64,000 bases of DNA from Micavibrio sp. UBA6139 (GTDB lineage: Bacteria; Pseudomonadota; Alphaproteobacteria; Micavibrionales; Micavibrionaceae): positions 866 to 64,865 of the forward strand of contig DIVF01000014.1 of NCBI GenBank assembly GCA_002423285.1, given 5' to 3'. This document shows positions 43,198 to 52,600 of this stretch, one piece after another (positions within the stretch are counted from its first letter, which is position 1; each line of letters opens with the position of its first letter). A program made the translations under genes and the position numbers. The notes under the pieces were generated by a model, which worked only from the letters and a program-made list of their open reading frames with translations, was not told where the DNA came from and did not search any database.

Positions 43198-44493
43198 ATG
43201 GCAGCGAACAAAGACAAATACATGCCAGGTTTTGGCAATCATTTCTCGACCGAAGCTGTTCCGGGATCCCTTCCGGTCGGGCGAAATTCGCCACAACGCC
43301 CTGAACATGGTTTATATACCGAACAGCTGACCGGGACATCGTTCACCGCACCGCGTTCTCACAACCAGCGCACATGGACATACCGCATTCGTCCGTCCGT
43401 ATGCCACACGCCGTATCAATCAATGCGTGCCGACAATATTAAATCATCGCCGTTTGATGAGGTTGCAACACCGCCAAATCAATTGCGCTGGGACCAGCTA
43501 CCAATCCCGACCCGCCCAACAGATTTTATTGATGGCCTGATAACACTGGCCGGGAATGGCGACACGCATTCATGGTCCGGTCTGGCCATTCATCTATACG
43601 CAGCCAATGCGTCGATGAATTACCGTTATTTTTACAGCGCCGATGGTGAATTTTTGTTTGTGCCGCAACAGGGGCAATTAACCCTGCGCACTGAACTGGG
43701 CATCATGGATGTAAAACCCGGTGAGATTGCCGTTATTCCGCGCGGTATTAAATTTGCCGTGAACCTGCCTGACGGGGAATCTCGCGGCTATGTCTGCGAA
43801 AACTATGGCCACCCGTTCCAATTGCCTGATCTGGGGCCGATTGGCGCGAATGGTTTAGCAAATCCACGTGATTTCTTGACCCCTGTGGCGGCATTTGAAG
43901 ATTACGATGGCCCGTGTGAAGTCGTTGCAAAATTTTCCGGCCAATTATGGTCCAGCACCTATGACCATTCACCGCTATGTGTGGTCGCATGGCACGGAAA
44001 TTATGTGCCGTATAAATATGATCTGGCATTATTCAACACGATTAACGCGGTCAGTTACGACCACCCGGACCCATCGATCTTTACCGTCCTCACCTCACCC
44101 AGCCATCCGGCGGGTACAGCCAATATTGATTTTGCAATCTTCCCGCCGCGTTGGATGGTGGCTGAAGATACGTTCCGCCCACCATGGTTCCACCGCAACG
44201 TCATGTCCGAATTTATGGGCCTGATCCACGGGGTTTATGATGGCAAGGAAGGCGGCGGGTTTGCCCCCGGCGGCGCGTCCATTCATAACTGCATGTCCGG
44301 CCACGGCCCCGATGCCTCCACGACCGAACGCGCCATGGCCGCCAATCTGGCACCTGCGAAGATTGAGGGCAGCCTAGCATTCATGTTTGAAAGCCGTTAT
44401 ATCCTGCGCCCAACCAAGTTCGCACTTGCAGCAAAAACGCTGCAAAAGGACTATTTTCAGGCATGGGCGGGGATAAAGAAACTGTTTCGGTAA
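43198..44493 (+). CDS. hmgA: Homogentisate 1,2-dioxygenase
   Basis: Opens the homogentisate ring to maleylacetoacetate in tyrosine and phenylalanine catabolism. A 431-residue non-haem iron enzyme: MPGFGNHFSTEAVPGSLPVGRNSPQ at the N-terminus, and iron ligands in PPWFHRNVMSEFMGLIHGVYDGKEGGGFAPGGASIHNCMSGHGPD. It follows tdh by 29 bases on the same strand. The usual maiA and fahA partners are not adjacent. Confidence 0.97.
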   Translation: MAANKDKYMPGFGNHFSTEAVPGSLPVGRNSPQRPEHGLYTEQLTGTSFTAPRSHNQRTWTYRIRPSVCHTPYQSMRADNIKSSPFDEVATPPNQLRWDQLPIPTRPTDFIDGLITLAGNGDTHSWSGLAIHLYAANASMNYRYFYSADGEFLFVPQQGQLTLRTELGIMDVKPGEIAVIPRGIKFAVNLPDGESRGYVCENYGHPFQLPDLGPIGANGLANPRDFLTPVAAFEDYDGPCEVVAKFSGQLWSSTYDHSPLCVVAWHGNYVPYKYDLALFNTINAVSYDHPDPSIFTVLTSPSHPAGTANIDFAIFPPRWMVAEDTFRPPWFHRNVMSEFMGLIHGVYDGKEGGGFAPGGASIHNCMSGHGPDASTTERAMAANLAPAKIEGSLAFMFESRYILRPTKFALAAKTLQKDYFQAWAGIKKLFR

Positions 44494-44581
44494 TTGAATT
44501 TTGCAATATGCCAGCAAAAATGTTACGGAAAGATAAGGCGCATATTATAAAAACAGTGCCATTAGAACAGGGACGTAAATC

Positions 44582-46831
44582 ATGTTTTCAGCCGCCACAA
44601 AGAAGGTGCTGCTCACCGCGTCTACGCAAGCGGATCAATACGGCCACAATCAGGTCCTGACAGAACACCTGTTGGTCGGGTTGTTGGGTGATCCAACGAT
44701 TAAGTCCATCATCACCAATTTGGGTTCATCCTGCGATAATATTTTACAGTCCCTTGATGAATATCTTTCGGCCCCCGCCACGCATAAATTGGCAAATAAG
44801 AAAAATACCACGGCGGATACATTATCCGATCAAGTTGAAAAAATTCTGATCGATACCAGGGCGCTTTCCGGCGATGCGGAAATTGCCCCACTGAAATTAT
44901 TATTGGTGTTGATCTTAAACGCAGAAAATTGCCCTGCCGTAGAAATACTAAAGGAGAATGGTGTATCCATGACTGATATTAAGCGCAAAACGACCCATAT
45001 TCGTCCCGGCGGAAGCAATGTTAAAAAGTTCTGCACCAACCTGACCGCAGCTTCTGTCAATGAGAACACAGCTAAAATCGTTGCCCGCGATAGCGAAATT
45101 AAGGACATCATCAAGACATTATTGCGCCAGAATAAATCAAGTGCGCTTTTGATAGGAAAATCGGGTGTTGGCAAAACTGCGATTATTGAAGGCCTTGCCA
45201 ATTTCATGGTTATAGGCGCTGTGCCATCGCAATTTAAAAACGTCAATATTTATGCGCTGAACAATGCGGCACTGATAGCCAGTGCGCAATCCTATGGCGA
45301 GATCGAAGCCAGCATGCAGGCCATCTTAAAAGAGCTTCAAACAGACCCCAATGCCATTTTGGTCGTGGATGATCTCCATTCCCTGCACCCGGATGTGGCG
45401 ATGAACCTTCGTCTGGTGATCGCCGATGGGTCGGTACGTTGTATCGCAACAACCACACCGGAAGGATACCGCAACACAATTCAAAAAGCGGCCTCACTCG
45501 ATCGTTTGTTCTTGAAAAAAACAATCAATGAACCAACCGAAAAACAAACTCAGGCTATCGCCGAAGAAAATATTGAACGTTTCGAGTTGCACCATAAGGT
45601 CAAATATCAAAAAGATGCTATTGAGACCGCAATTCGACTGGCGACACATTATATTCCTGATCAGTGCATGCCAGGCAAGGTCTTGGATATTTTGGATCAG
45701 GCCGGAGCGAATAAAGTCGCGGCAAAGTTTACATCACCCGAAGCGGGCCCGTTCAAGATCAAAGTTTCCGATATTGAAAAAGTCATAGCCAATATGACCG
45801 GCATTCCAATATCGCAATTAAGCCAGACCGAAACAGACAAGATCAACCGTCTGGAAGATGATTTGAACAAGGTCGTCATGGGTCAGGAACAAGCCGCCAA
45901 GGTTCTGGCCAAGGCCATTCGCCGCTCCCGCGCCGGTTTGAACGACCCGACAAAACCGATTGGCAGCTTCCTGTTCCAAGGACCAACGGGCGTTGGTAAA
46001 ACAGAACTGACCCAGCAGCTTTCCAAAACACTGGGCATGAAATTACTGCGCTATGATATGTCAGAATATATGGAGAAACACTCCGTATCCCGTCTGATCG
46101 GTGCGCCCCCCGGTTATCTGGGGTCGGATCAGGCCGCTATGCTGATTGACCCGGTCGTGCAAAACCCGAATTGCATTATTCTGCTGGATGAAATCGAAAA
46201 AGCACACCCGGCGATCTATAATATTTTGTTGCAGGTGATGGACCACGGCACGTTAACCGGGAGTGATGGCAAAAAAGCCGATTTCCGCAATGCGATTATC
46301 GTCGCGACCACCAATGCCGGATCATCAATTGCTTCCGGCCCGGCGATTGGCTTCTCACAAGATGTCGATGACAGCACATTACGCATCACGGAGGCAATTA
46401 AACGCCAGTTCACACCGGAATTTCGCAACCGTCTGGACGCAATTGTTCCCTTTATGCACCTGAACAAAGACGTCGCACACAAGATTGCCGATAAGTTCCT
46501 TGGGCAATTGGCCGAACGGTTGAAACTGAAAAACATTGAAGTGCAGTGGGACGAAGCCGCCAAAAACTGGCTGGTGGATAAGGGTTATAACCGTGAGTTT
46601 GGCGCACGCCCGATGGCACGTTTGATTCAGGACTCCGTCGCCAACACGCTGGCGGATGAAATTCTGGGTGGGCGTTTGGAAAAAGGCGGCTCTGTGCGCA
46701 TTGAATTTAACGGCGCGGCTTCGGGTACCCCCCTCAACTTCGTGATCGAAGAAAAAGCCGCTAAAAAAGCCCGTGCCGCCAGTAACCAAAACAACCCGCA
46801 ACCGCCCCAAATCGGCATGAGCGGATCATAA
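44582..46831 (+). CDS. clpA: ClpA-type AAA+ unfoldase with a degenerate first ATPase domain
   Basis: A 749-residue Clp ATPase. A ClpA-like N-domain (about 1-140) is followed by D1 (about 165-400) and D2 (about 430-720). D1 keeps Walker A (GKSGVGKTAIIEGLAN), but its Walker B is VVDDLH in place of xDEIH. The pore loop KYRGEFE is changed to SYGEIE and the ALERRF finger reads SLDRLF. D2 is canonical (GPTGVGKTELTQQL, GAPPGYLGSDQ, LLDEIEKAHP). IGFSQ (just after TTNAGS) is the IGF/L loop that docks on ClpP. clpS is not upstream. Call: ClpA, weakened D1. Confidence 0.85.
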   Translation: MFSAATKKVLLTASTQADQYGHNQVLTEHLLVGLLGDPTIKSIITNLGSSCDNILQSLDEYLSAPATHKLANKKNTTADTLSDQVEKILIDTRALSGDAEIAPLKLLLVLILNAENCPAVEILKENGVSMTDIKRKTTHIRPGGSNVKKFCTNLTAASVNENTAKIVARDSEIKDIIKTLLRQNKSSALLIGKSGVGKTAIIEGLANFMVIGAVPSQFKNVNIYALNNAALIASAQSYGEIEASMQAILKELQTDPNAILVVDDLHSLHPDVAMNLRLVIADGSVRCIATTTPEGYRNTIQKAASLDRLFLKKTINEPTEKQTQAIAEENIERFELHHKVKYQKDAIETAIRLATHYIPDQCMPGKVLDILDQAGANKVAAKFTSPEAGPFKIKVSDIEKVIANMTGIPISQLSQTETDKINRLEDDLNKVVMGQEQAAKVLAKAIRRSRAGLNDPTKPIGSFLFQGPTGVGKTELTQQLSKTLGMKLLRYDMSEYMEKHSVSRLIGAPPGYLGSDQAAMLIDPVVQNPNCIILLDEIEKAHPAIYNILLQVMDHGTLTGSDGKKADFRNAIIVATTNAGSSIASGPAIGFSQDVDDSTLRITEAIKRQFTPEFRNRLDAIVPFMHLNKDVAHKIADKFLGQLAERLKLKNIEVQWDEAAKNWLVDKGYNREFGARPMARLIQDSVANTLADEILGGRLEKGGSVRIEFNGAASGTPLNFVIEEKAAKKARAASNQNNPQPPQIGMSGS

Positions 46832-46847
46832 CCGGGTTAAACCCGAT

Positions 46848-47150
46848 TTAGGTGCGTCGGCACTTTAAAACCGGCGCGCCTTTAAATTCCACAAAATTGA
46901 CATCCATGCCCTTGGACCAGAAAACGGTTCCGGTTTCGGCGGATTCATACTTCGCACCCGAAGCAGATTCCGTGCGCGCAATGGAAAGCACACGCCCCGC
47001 AATATCAACAGACACGTGCTGGCCATCGGTGAAGGTCACATTCAAGACTTGCCCTCCCTCACAGGCATAAGTGGCCGTGGAAACATTTTCCTGCTCACAA
47101 GCCCCAAGGGCGAAGACGGACATCACCGCCAGAACAATGTGTCTTTTCAT
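46848..47150 (-). CDS. MliC-like lysozyme inhibitor lipoprotein
   Basis: A 100-residue lipoprotein with lipobox LGAC (Cys18). YACEGGQVLNVTFTDGQHVSVD, a SGAKYES segment with FWSKGMDVNFVEF and a C-terminal LKC reproduce the MliC/PliC pattern with two Cys that form a disulfide. MliC proteins protect peptidoglycan against c-type lysozymes. It begins 3 bases after the gcvPB stop and may be read with that operon. Confidence 0.85.
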   Translation of the reverse strand: MKRHIVLAVMSVFALGACEQENVSTATYACEGGQVLNVTFTDGQHVSVDIAGRVLSIARTESASGAKYESAETGTVFWSKGMDVNFVEFKGAPVLKCRRT

Positions 47151-47153
47151 GAT

Positions 47154-48686
47154 TTAAGCCTTCTTCCATCTCAATTTTGGTTCACGGGCAGCTTTCACTT
47201 CATCTAAACGGCGACGCGGTGTTGAAACCGGGTTTTCGTGCAGGGCCGCACCGCGACCCGCCTTTGCCTCAGCCGCAATCCATTTCATCACACCGATGAA
47301 ACGATCAAGGCTGTCTTTGCTTTCTGTTTCGGTCGGTTCGATCAACATCGCACCCGGCACGACCAGTGGGAAATAAACCGTCATCGGGTGGAACCCGTTT
47401 TCGACAAGCGTTTTTGCAACATCGATTGTGGTGGTCCCTTGATCCTTTTGCAGCTTATCGGTCAGCAGACATTCATGCATGCATGGCCCCGGATACGGCA
47501 CGTGGTAATCATCCTTCAACTGGCTAAGGATATAGTTCGCGTTCAAAACGGCATCTTCTGATACCTGTTTCAAACCATCTGAACCATGCGACAGGATATA
47601 GGCCAAGGCGCGCACATGCATACCGAACTGGCCACTGAAACCCTTCAGGCGGCCCAATGTTTCCGGGCGTTCCTTTTCCGTTTCCAGATAGAAACCATTT
47701 TTACCCTTTAACACCACAGGCACAGGCATATAAGGCGCCAATTCCTTGGTCACGCAGATTGGACCCGAACCCGGACCACCACCGCCATGCGGGGTTGAGA
47801 AGGTTTTGTGCAAATTGATATGCATGACATCAACACCAAAATCCGCCGGGCGAATTGTGCCGACCAGCGCATTGAAGTTTGCCCCGTCGCAATAGAAATA
47901 TCCGCCAGCCTTATGCAGCAGATTGGCGATTTCAATCATTTCGCGTTCAAACAACCCGGCAGTGTTCGGGTTAGTCACCATCATCCCGGCGACATCCTTG
48001 CCATCGCCAAGCGCTTCTTTGAACGCCTCAACGGTCAAGCGACCGGATTCTTTTGTCGGGATAGAACGAACGGTAAAGCCGCACATCGCCGCCGTGGCCG
48101 GGTTCGTGCCATGGGCAGAATCCGGGATCAGCATAACGGTTTTGCCCGTGTTACCCTTTTTCTCATGCGCGCGGCGGATCGTCATGATCCCCGCCAGTTC
48201 ACCATGCGCACCCGCAGCCGGAGACAGACACACGCCGGGTAAGCCGGTCAGCTCACCCAGAATATTTTGCAGATCATGCATAACGCGCAAAGCACCCTGT
48301 ACCGTGCAAACAGGTTGCATCGGGTGAACATGCGCAAAACCGGGCAGACGCGCCATACGTTCGTTTAAGCGCGGGTTATGCTTCATCGTGCAAGACCCCA
48401 GCGGGAAAAAGCCGCTGTCGATTGAATAGTTCAACGTGGACAGGCGCACAAAATGACGCACCGCCTGCGGTTCAGACACCTGCGGCAACCCAATGTTACC
48501 GCGCGGGGCCAGCCCGGTGCGCAGCTTCATACCTTTTGGTTTTGGCAGATCCACGCCGGGGTGATCGCTGTGCTCTTTATCCCATAGCAGGTTTTCTTCG
48601 TAATGAAGGCCACGGCTGCCACCGTTCAGGGTGATATCTGGGTTGCTCATCTTTGTACCCTCTACAATTTTGATTTCTGCGCTCAT
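47154..48686 (-). CDS. gcvPB: Glycine dehydrogenase (decarboxylating) subunit 2
   Basis: P-protein beta subunit of the glycine cleavage system. A 510-residue PLP subunit; the PLP Lys is in DVMHINLHKTFSTPHGGGGPGSGP, and RLSTLNYSIDSGFFPLGSCTMKHNPRLNE is conserved. Its ATG overlaps the gcvPA stop (ATGA). Split PA/PB genes are one of the two bacterial forms. Confidence 0.98.
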   Translation of the reverse strand: MSAEIKIVEGTKMSNPDITLNGGSRGLHYEENLLWDKEHSDHPGVDLPKPKGMKLRTGLAPRGNIGLPQVSEPQAVRHFVRLSTLNYSIDSGFFPLGSCTMKHNPRLNERMARLPGFAHVHPMQPVCTVQGALRVMHDLQNILGELTGLPGVCLSPAAGAHGELAGIMTIRRAHEKKGNTGKTVMLIPDSAHGTNPATAAMCGFTVRSIPTKESGRLTVEAFKEALGDGKDVAGMMVTNPNTAGLFEREMIEIANLLHKAGGYFYCDGANFNALVGTIRPADFGVDVMHINLHKTFSTPHGGGGPGSGPICVTKELAPYMPVPVVLKGKNGFYLETEKERPETLGRLKGFSGQFGMHVRALAYILSHGSDGLKQVSEDAVLNANYILSQLKDDYHVPYPGPCMHECLLTDKLQKDQGTTTIDVAKTLVENGFHPMTVYFPLVVPGAMLIEPTETESKDSLDRFIGVMKWIAAEAKAGRGAALHENPVSTPRRRLDEVKAAREPKLRWKKA

Positions 48687-49963
48687 GCCATTGCCGCTTT
48701 CATTGTGCTAATCAATGTATCGACATCATCGTCCGTGGTCATTTCGGTGACCGCCATCAACAGGCGGTTCGCCTCAAGCGGATACCCAGCGATAATGCCG
48801 TCTTCCGCCAGTGTTTCGACCAGTTTTTGTGCGTCCACAGGCAGGGTCACAACGAATTCGTTGAAGAAGGATGTGTTTTCAATGCCAACCCCCTTCACCT
48901 TTGCCAAGGCATCCGCCAGATCACAGGCGCGTTCATGATTGAGCAATGCCAGATTTTTCAATCCGTCTTCACCCAGCAATGACATGTGAACCGTGAATGC
49001 CAAAGCGCATAGGCCCTGGTTGGTACAAATGTTCGATGTCGCCTTTTCACGGCGAATATGTTGTTCGCGGGTATTGAGCGTCAGCACATAGCCGACTTTT
49101 CCGTCCGCATCCAATGTCTGGCCCACCAGACGACCCGGCATTTGCCGCACATATTGTTCACGGCAGGCAAAGAAACCCAGATGTGGCCCGCCAAAACTCA
49201 TCGGCAGGCCAATCGATTGCGCCTCACCACAGACAATATCCGCTGCCGTTGGTGCAGGCAGCAAGCCCAGTGACACGATCTCGTTAATCACAACGATCAG
49301 CAAAGCACCTGTTTCATCGCATTTCGCGCGCCATCCCTCATAGGCCTCTGGCGTGCCAAAGAAATCAGGCGATTGAATAACCACGCAGGCAGATTCCGCA
49401 TCCGGCCCACCGCTGACGATTTCCACATCGGGGTGATTTTCCATGTAGGAATTGGTCACTTCGCGGTAATGCGGGTGCAAGGCGTTGCCGATACACACTT
49501 TCTTACGCCCTGTAATCCGCATTGCCATTAAAATAGCCTCAACACACGCCGTGGCGCCGTCATACATACTGGCGTTGGCGATGTCTTGCCCGGTCAGCTG
49601 TGCGATGAAGGTCTGGAATTCAAAAATCGCGGTCAGTGTGCCTTGTGCAATTTCCGGCTGGTACGGTGTGTACGCGGTTAAGAACTCGCTGCGCTGAATA
49701 ATGTAATCGACGCTGGCCGGGATGTGATGGTGATAGCACCCTGCCCCCAAAAAGAACGGCCCCGCCCCGGCAGCATGATTTTCATTGGCATAGGAAGTCA
49801 GTTGACGCTCCACCTCCAGCTCCCCCGCATGCGGGGCAATATTTGCCAGCCCCTTGATGAAGGCCTTTTCCGGCACATCGCGGTACAGGTCACGGACGGA
49901 TTTAACACCGACCGCGTCCAGCATGGCTTCACGGCTTTTTTGCGTCTGGGGCAGATAGCGCAT
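48683..49963 (-). CDS. gcvPA: Glycine dehydrogenase (decarboxylating) subunit 1
   Basis: P-protein alpha subunit; with GcvPB it decarboxylates glycine onto the lipoyl arm of GcvH. A 426-residue protein starting MRYLPQTQKSREAMLDAVGV, with FLGAGCYHHHIPASVDYIIQRSEFLTAYTPYQPEIAQGTLTAIFEFQT and ASMYDGATACVEA. Third gene of gcvT-gcvH-gcvPA-gcvPB. Confidence 0.98.
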   Translation of the reverse strand: MRYLPQTQKSREAMLDAVGVKSVRDLYRDVPEKAFIKGLANIAPHAGELEVERQLTSYANENHAAGAGPFFLGAGCYHHHIPASVDYIIQRSEFLTAYTPYQPEIAQGTLTAIFEFQTFIAQLTGQDIANASMYDGATACVEAILMAMRITGRKKVCIGNALHPHYREVTNSYMENHPDVEIVSGGPDAESACVVIQSPDFFGTPEAYEGWRAKCDETGALLIVVINEIVSLGLLPAPTAADIVCGEAQSIGLPMSFGGPHLGFFACREQYVRQMPGRLVGQTLDADGKVGYVLTLNTREQHIRREKATSNICTNQGLCALAFTVHMSLLGEDGLKNLALLNHERACDLADALAKVKGVGIENTSFFNEFVVTLPVDAQKLVETLAEDGIIAGYPLEANRLLMAVTEMTTDDDVDTLISTMKAAMA

Positions 49964-49977
49964 TTTTGTTCTTCCTA

Positions 49978-50352
49978 TTATTCAACAGTTTTCAAGAAAT
50001 CGTCATAAGCAGCCTTGTCCAGCATGGCGCTTACTTCTTCTGGATTGTTCATTTTGATTTTGGCAATCCAGCCATCTTCAATCGATTTTTTCAGCAGCTC
50101 AGGATCACCGGACAGATTGTCGTTAATGCCAACAACTTCGCCTGTCACAGGCGTGTAAACTTCAGCGGCGGTTTTGACCGATTCAACAACGGCGAAATGC
50201 TCGCCCTTTTTCACCTGACGGCCCATTTTCGGCAGTTCAACATAAACCAGATCACCCAGCGCATTTTGCGCGTAATCGGTAATGCCAATCACGGCAACAT
50301 CGCCGTCTTCGATTTTCAACCATTCATGGTCTTTTGTGTATTTCATTGTCAT
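49978..50352 (-). CDS. gcvH: Glycine cleavage system H protein
   Basis: Lipoyl carrier of the system, 124 residues. The lipoyl Lys lies in FAVVESVKTAAEVYTPVTGEV. KYTKDHEWLKIEDGDVAVIGITDYAQNALGDLVYVELPKMGR is standard. ATG 50352 fits AAGGG at the usual distance, though ATG 50346 is possible. It follows gcvT by 12 bases. Confidence 0.98.
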   Translation of the reverse strand: MTMKYTKDHEWLKIEDGDVAVIGITDYAQNALGDLVYVELPKMGRQVKKGEHFAVVESVKTAAEVYTPVTGEVVGINDNLSGDPELLKKSIEDGWIAKIKMNNPEEVSAMLDKAAYDDFLKTVE

Positions 50353-50364
50353 TTACTTACCCTT

Positions 50365-51456
50365 TCAAGCGGCTTTCTTTTTCATGGATTTGGTTTTGGC
50401 AGGAACGAAGGAGAGTTCCGTAATTTCCGCCGCAATATTATTGCCGCGAACATTGACGAAAATCTTCTGCCCCACAGTGGCAAAGGCCGTTTCAATATAA
50501 CCCTGCCCGATGGATTGTTTCAGTGTCGGCGAAAAACCGCCGCTGGTCATGGTGCCGATTTTACGGTCTTGTTCATCGCGCAGCTCAGACCCCTCGCGTG
50601 CAATCCCCTTATCAATCAAGCGAATGCCAACGCGCTGGCGCGACACACCGTTTTGCAAATGATCGAGAATAGTTTTCGCGCCGATATAATCGGTATGGTC
50701 CTTGGCCACGATCCATTGCAACCCGGCCTCAATCGCCGAAGTGCTATCATCAATATCATGCCCGTAAAGGGGATAACCCATTTCAAGGCGCAAACTGTCC
50801 CGCGCGGCCAAACCGACAGGCTTCACGGATTCATGGGCCAAAAATTGGTCCCAGATATGAACGGCATCACGTTGCGGAATGCTGATTTCAAAGCCGTCTT
50901 CGCCGGTGTAGCCCAAGCGGCTGATCAGCAGGCCTTTATCTTCAATCACCCACATATAAGGCATATCAGACGTATCAACGCCCAGCACGTTGCGCAAAGC
51001 CCGCTCCGCTTCCGGCCCTTGTAAGGCCAGCAAAGCGCGGTCTTCCCACACTTCCATATCGGTATCGAATTTCAAATGACTGCGCAGCCACGGAATGTCT
51101 TTATCCTTGCAACCGGCATTCACCACAGCAAAGAATGTTTCCGGCCCCAGACGCGACACGATCAGATCATCAATGATCCCACCGTCCTCATTCGGCAGCA
51201 CAGAATATTTTGCACGCCCGTCAGGAATCTTGTCATACGCGCCCGGTGTGACGTGTTGCCAAAACGCACACGCCCCCGGCCCCGTCACCATGATCTGCCC
51301 CATATGCGAAACATCGAACAGCCCCGCATGCGCGCGCGTCCATTCGTGCTCCTTCAACACGCCCTCTTTATAATAAAGCGGCATATCATACCCAGCGAAC
51401 TCACCCATTTTAGCGCCCAGGGCAAGATGGGCGGAATGCAATGCTGTTGTTTTCAT
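50365..51456 (-). CDS. gcvT: Aminomethyltransferase (glycine cleavage T protein)
   Basis: Transfers the aminomethyl carbon from GcvH to tetrahydrofolate, releasing ammonia. Its 363 residues are normal for the family; GLFDVSHMGQIMVTGP, YTGEDGFEISIP and RLEMGYPLYGHDIDDSTSAIEAGLQW are visible. First gene of gcvT-gcvH-gcvPA-gcvPB. No glycine riboswitch could be made out upstream. Confidence 0.97.
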   Translation of the reverse strand: MKTTALHSAHLALGAKMGEFAGYDMPLYYKEGVLKEHEWTRAHAGLFDVSHMGQIMVTGPGACAFWQHVTPGAYDKIPDGRAKYSVLPNEDGGIIDDLIVSRLGPETFFAVVNAGCKDKDIPWLRSHLKFDTDMEVWEDRALLALQGPEAERALRNVLGVDTSDMPYMWVIEDKGLLISRLGYTGEDGFEISIPQRDAVHIWDQFLAHESVKPVGLAARDSLRLEMGYPLYGHDIDDSTSAIEAGLQWIVAKDHTDYIGAKTILDHLQNGVSRQRVGIRLIDKGIAREGSELRDEQDRKIGTMTSGGFSPTLKQSIGQGYIETAFATVGQKIFVNVRGNNIAAEITELSFVPAKTKSMKKKAA

Positions 51457-52038
51457 GATTAAAACACTAGCAGACGCAGCTCAGCCAACCAATGGACTGC
51501 CCCAGAAAAGCGTGGGTAAAGCACAGTTTTTCCGGGCCTGTTATTGTGCAAAGCAGCAAGATTGAGCACTGCGTTTCAGGCAAATTTTGTACTAAAACGC
51601 ATTTTTTTAAATCTGATAACCGCCCCAATATTGACATTCTGGAAATGAAAATTCGCGTCAATGTCACAAATTGCTGTTGTGGACGAGTATCATAATAGGG
51701 TTGACGGATCATCTTTGATTAAGACCCTGTAGAGCTTAAGTACATTTGACAGGTTAGCCTCAATCTCATTACCAGTACCATCTGAGCAAATAATAATATT
51801 TTTGGGCATGCTAAAAGACTCTGTTTAAAAAATATGCGGTGAAATAATAACCTCTCTGTGCGTCCAAACCACTAAAGAGATCTAAGAATATGGCAATTAA
51901 AAAGCCGAGGTTATACAACTTATGCCATATAATATAGTTTTATGGGTATAAAAATAAGATTTATAAATTGAGCGCATTGTATTTTAGGCCATACTTCGCT
52001 GATCTATTAGGTACCCACAAACGGAATCAGAGGTTTTT
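51457..52038. other. AT-rich intergenic stretch, left part of a decaying island
   Basis: About 580 bases clearly richer in A+T than the gcv operon beside it. They contain the DUF2235 remnant at 51690-51809 and the promoter of gcvT. Otherwise nothing was recognised. Confidence 0.6.
51690..51809 (-). pseudogene. N-terminal fragment of a DUF2235 hydrolase gene
   Basis: A 39-codon frame: MPKNIIICSDGTGN at the start, then NLSNVLKLYRVLIKDD. This is the beginning of DUF2235 proteins (SDGTGN...TNVxxLYRxL), an alpha/beta-hydrolase group often seen as type VI effectors or with TPR proteins. It stops at TGA 51690. In the shifted frame QPYYDT follows, resembling the next family motif YYDPGVGT, so an indel broke the gene. 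The remaining domain is absent. Confidence 0.6.
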
Positions 52039-52242
52039 ATGAAATATTTTGTCGCGTTTGGTTCCAAAGATAAAACCCATGCAGAAACTATAGCTGCTGC
52101 GTCCAAAGGGGCCAGCTCTGCAGACGTAACCTATGCCCCATGGTCAGCAGAAGATCGTTCTGGTTCACCTGTTCATGCTGCCGTCGAAGATTGGCTAGAT
52201 GATGCAGAGGGTATAGCCTGCATGATAACTTATAATGGCTAG
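52039..52242 (+). pseudogene. N-terminal fragment of a TIR/nucleoside-deoxyribosyltransferase-like protein
   Basis: A 67-codon frame beginning MKYFVAFGSKDKTHAETIA with APWSAEDRSGSPVHAAVEDWLDDAEGIACMIT. The strand-FGSKDK-helix start and the SxEDxSG..V..W...A.GI...IT pattern resemble TIR-like nucleotide-hydrolase domains (APWS, IADxT-N motifs). The normal continuation with a catalytic Glu is missing because a stop follows ITYNG. AGAGG lies upstream of ATG. It may be translated as a stub; probably a remnant of a defence gene. Confidence 0.4.
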
Positions 52243-52329
52243 GGCGATTACCAATAACCACCCTTACTAAAATTATGGATCAGTTGAGGATCATTATGTT
52301 GCAGATTAACCTTCAAAATTAATTATGAA

Positions 52330-52554
52330 TTAAGAGTTTTCTTTCAACTCATTTAAAATTAATAAAACCTCTCGCCTTATAGTTGAATACCTGACTTCTT
52401 CCTGAACAAGATTGTCACACACAGCTTTAATATATGAATCCAAAGGATCAGCTAATATCTCTTCAATTGCCGGATATCTCCATGAAGCCCATAGATGTAT
52501 CTCAACCCAATTAAATTCCTTACAAATAGCATATGGCTTAAAAATGAAATCCAA
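52330..52554 (-). CDS. Small hypothetical protein in the tRNA-Glu island
   Basis: A 74-residue helical protein rich in Glu, Leu and Trp (WVEIHLWASWRYPAIEEILADP). TTG is the only start in frame and no strong ribosome site is visible. Its codon use is AT-rich like the surrounding island. It could be a remnant. No family recognised. Confidence 0.35.
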   Translation of the reverse strand: MDFIFKPYAICKEFNWVEIHLWASWRYPAIEEILADPLDSYIKAVCDNLVQEEVRYSTIRREVLLILNELKENS

Positions 52555-52600
52555 ACATCACCTCGATAACGTGGCACTAATATTCTAATAGGAAAAATAT

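Noticed and set aside
51457..51712. Glycine riboswitch upstream of gcvT
   Set aside because: I could not find the conserved GGAGAG-type aptamer cores on the minus strand; a covariance-model search would decide.
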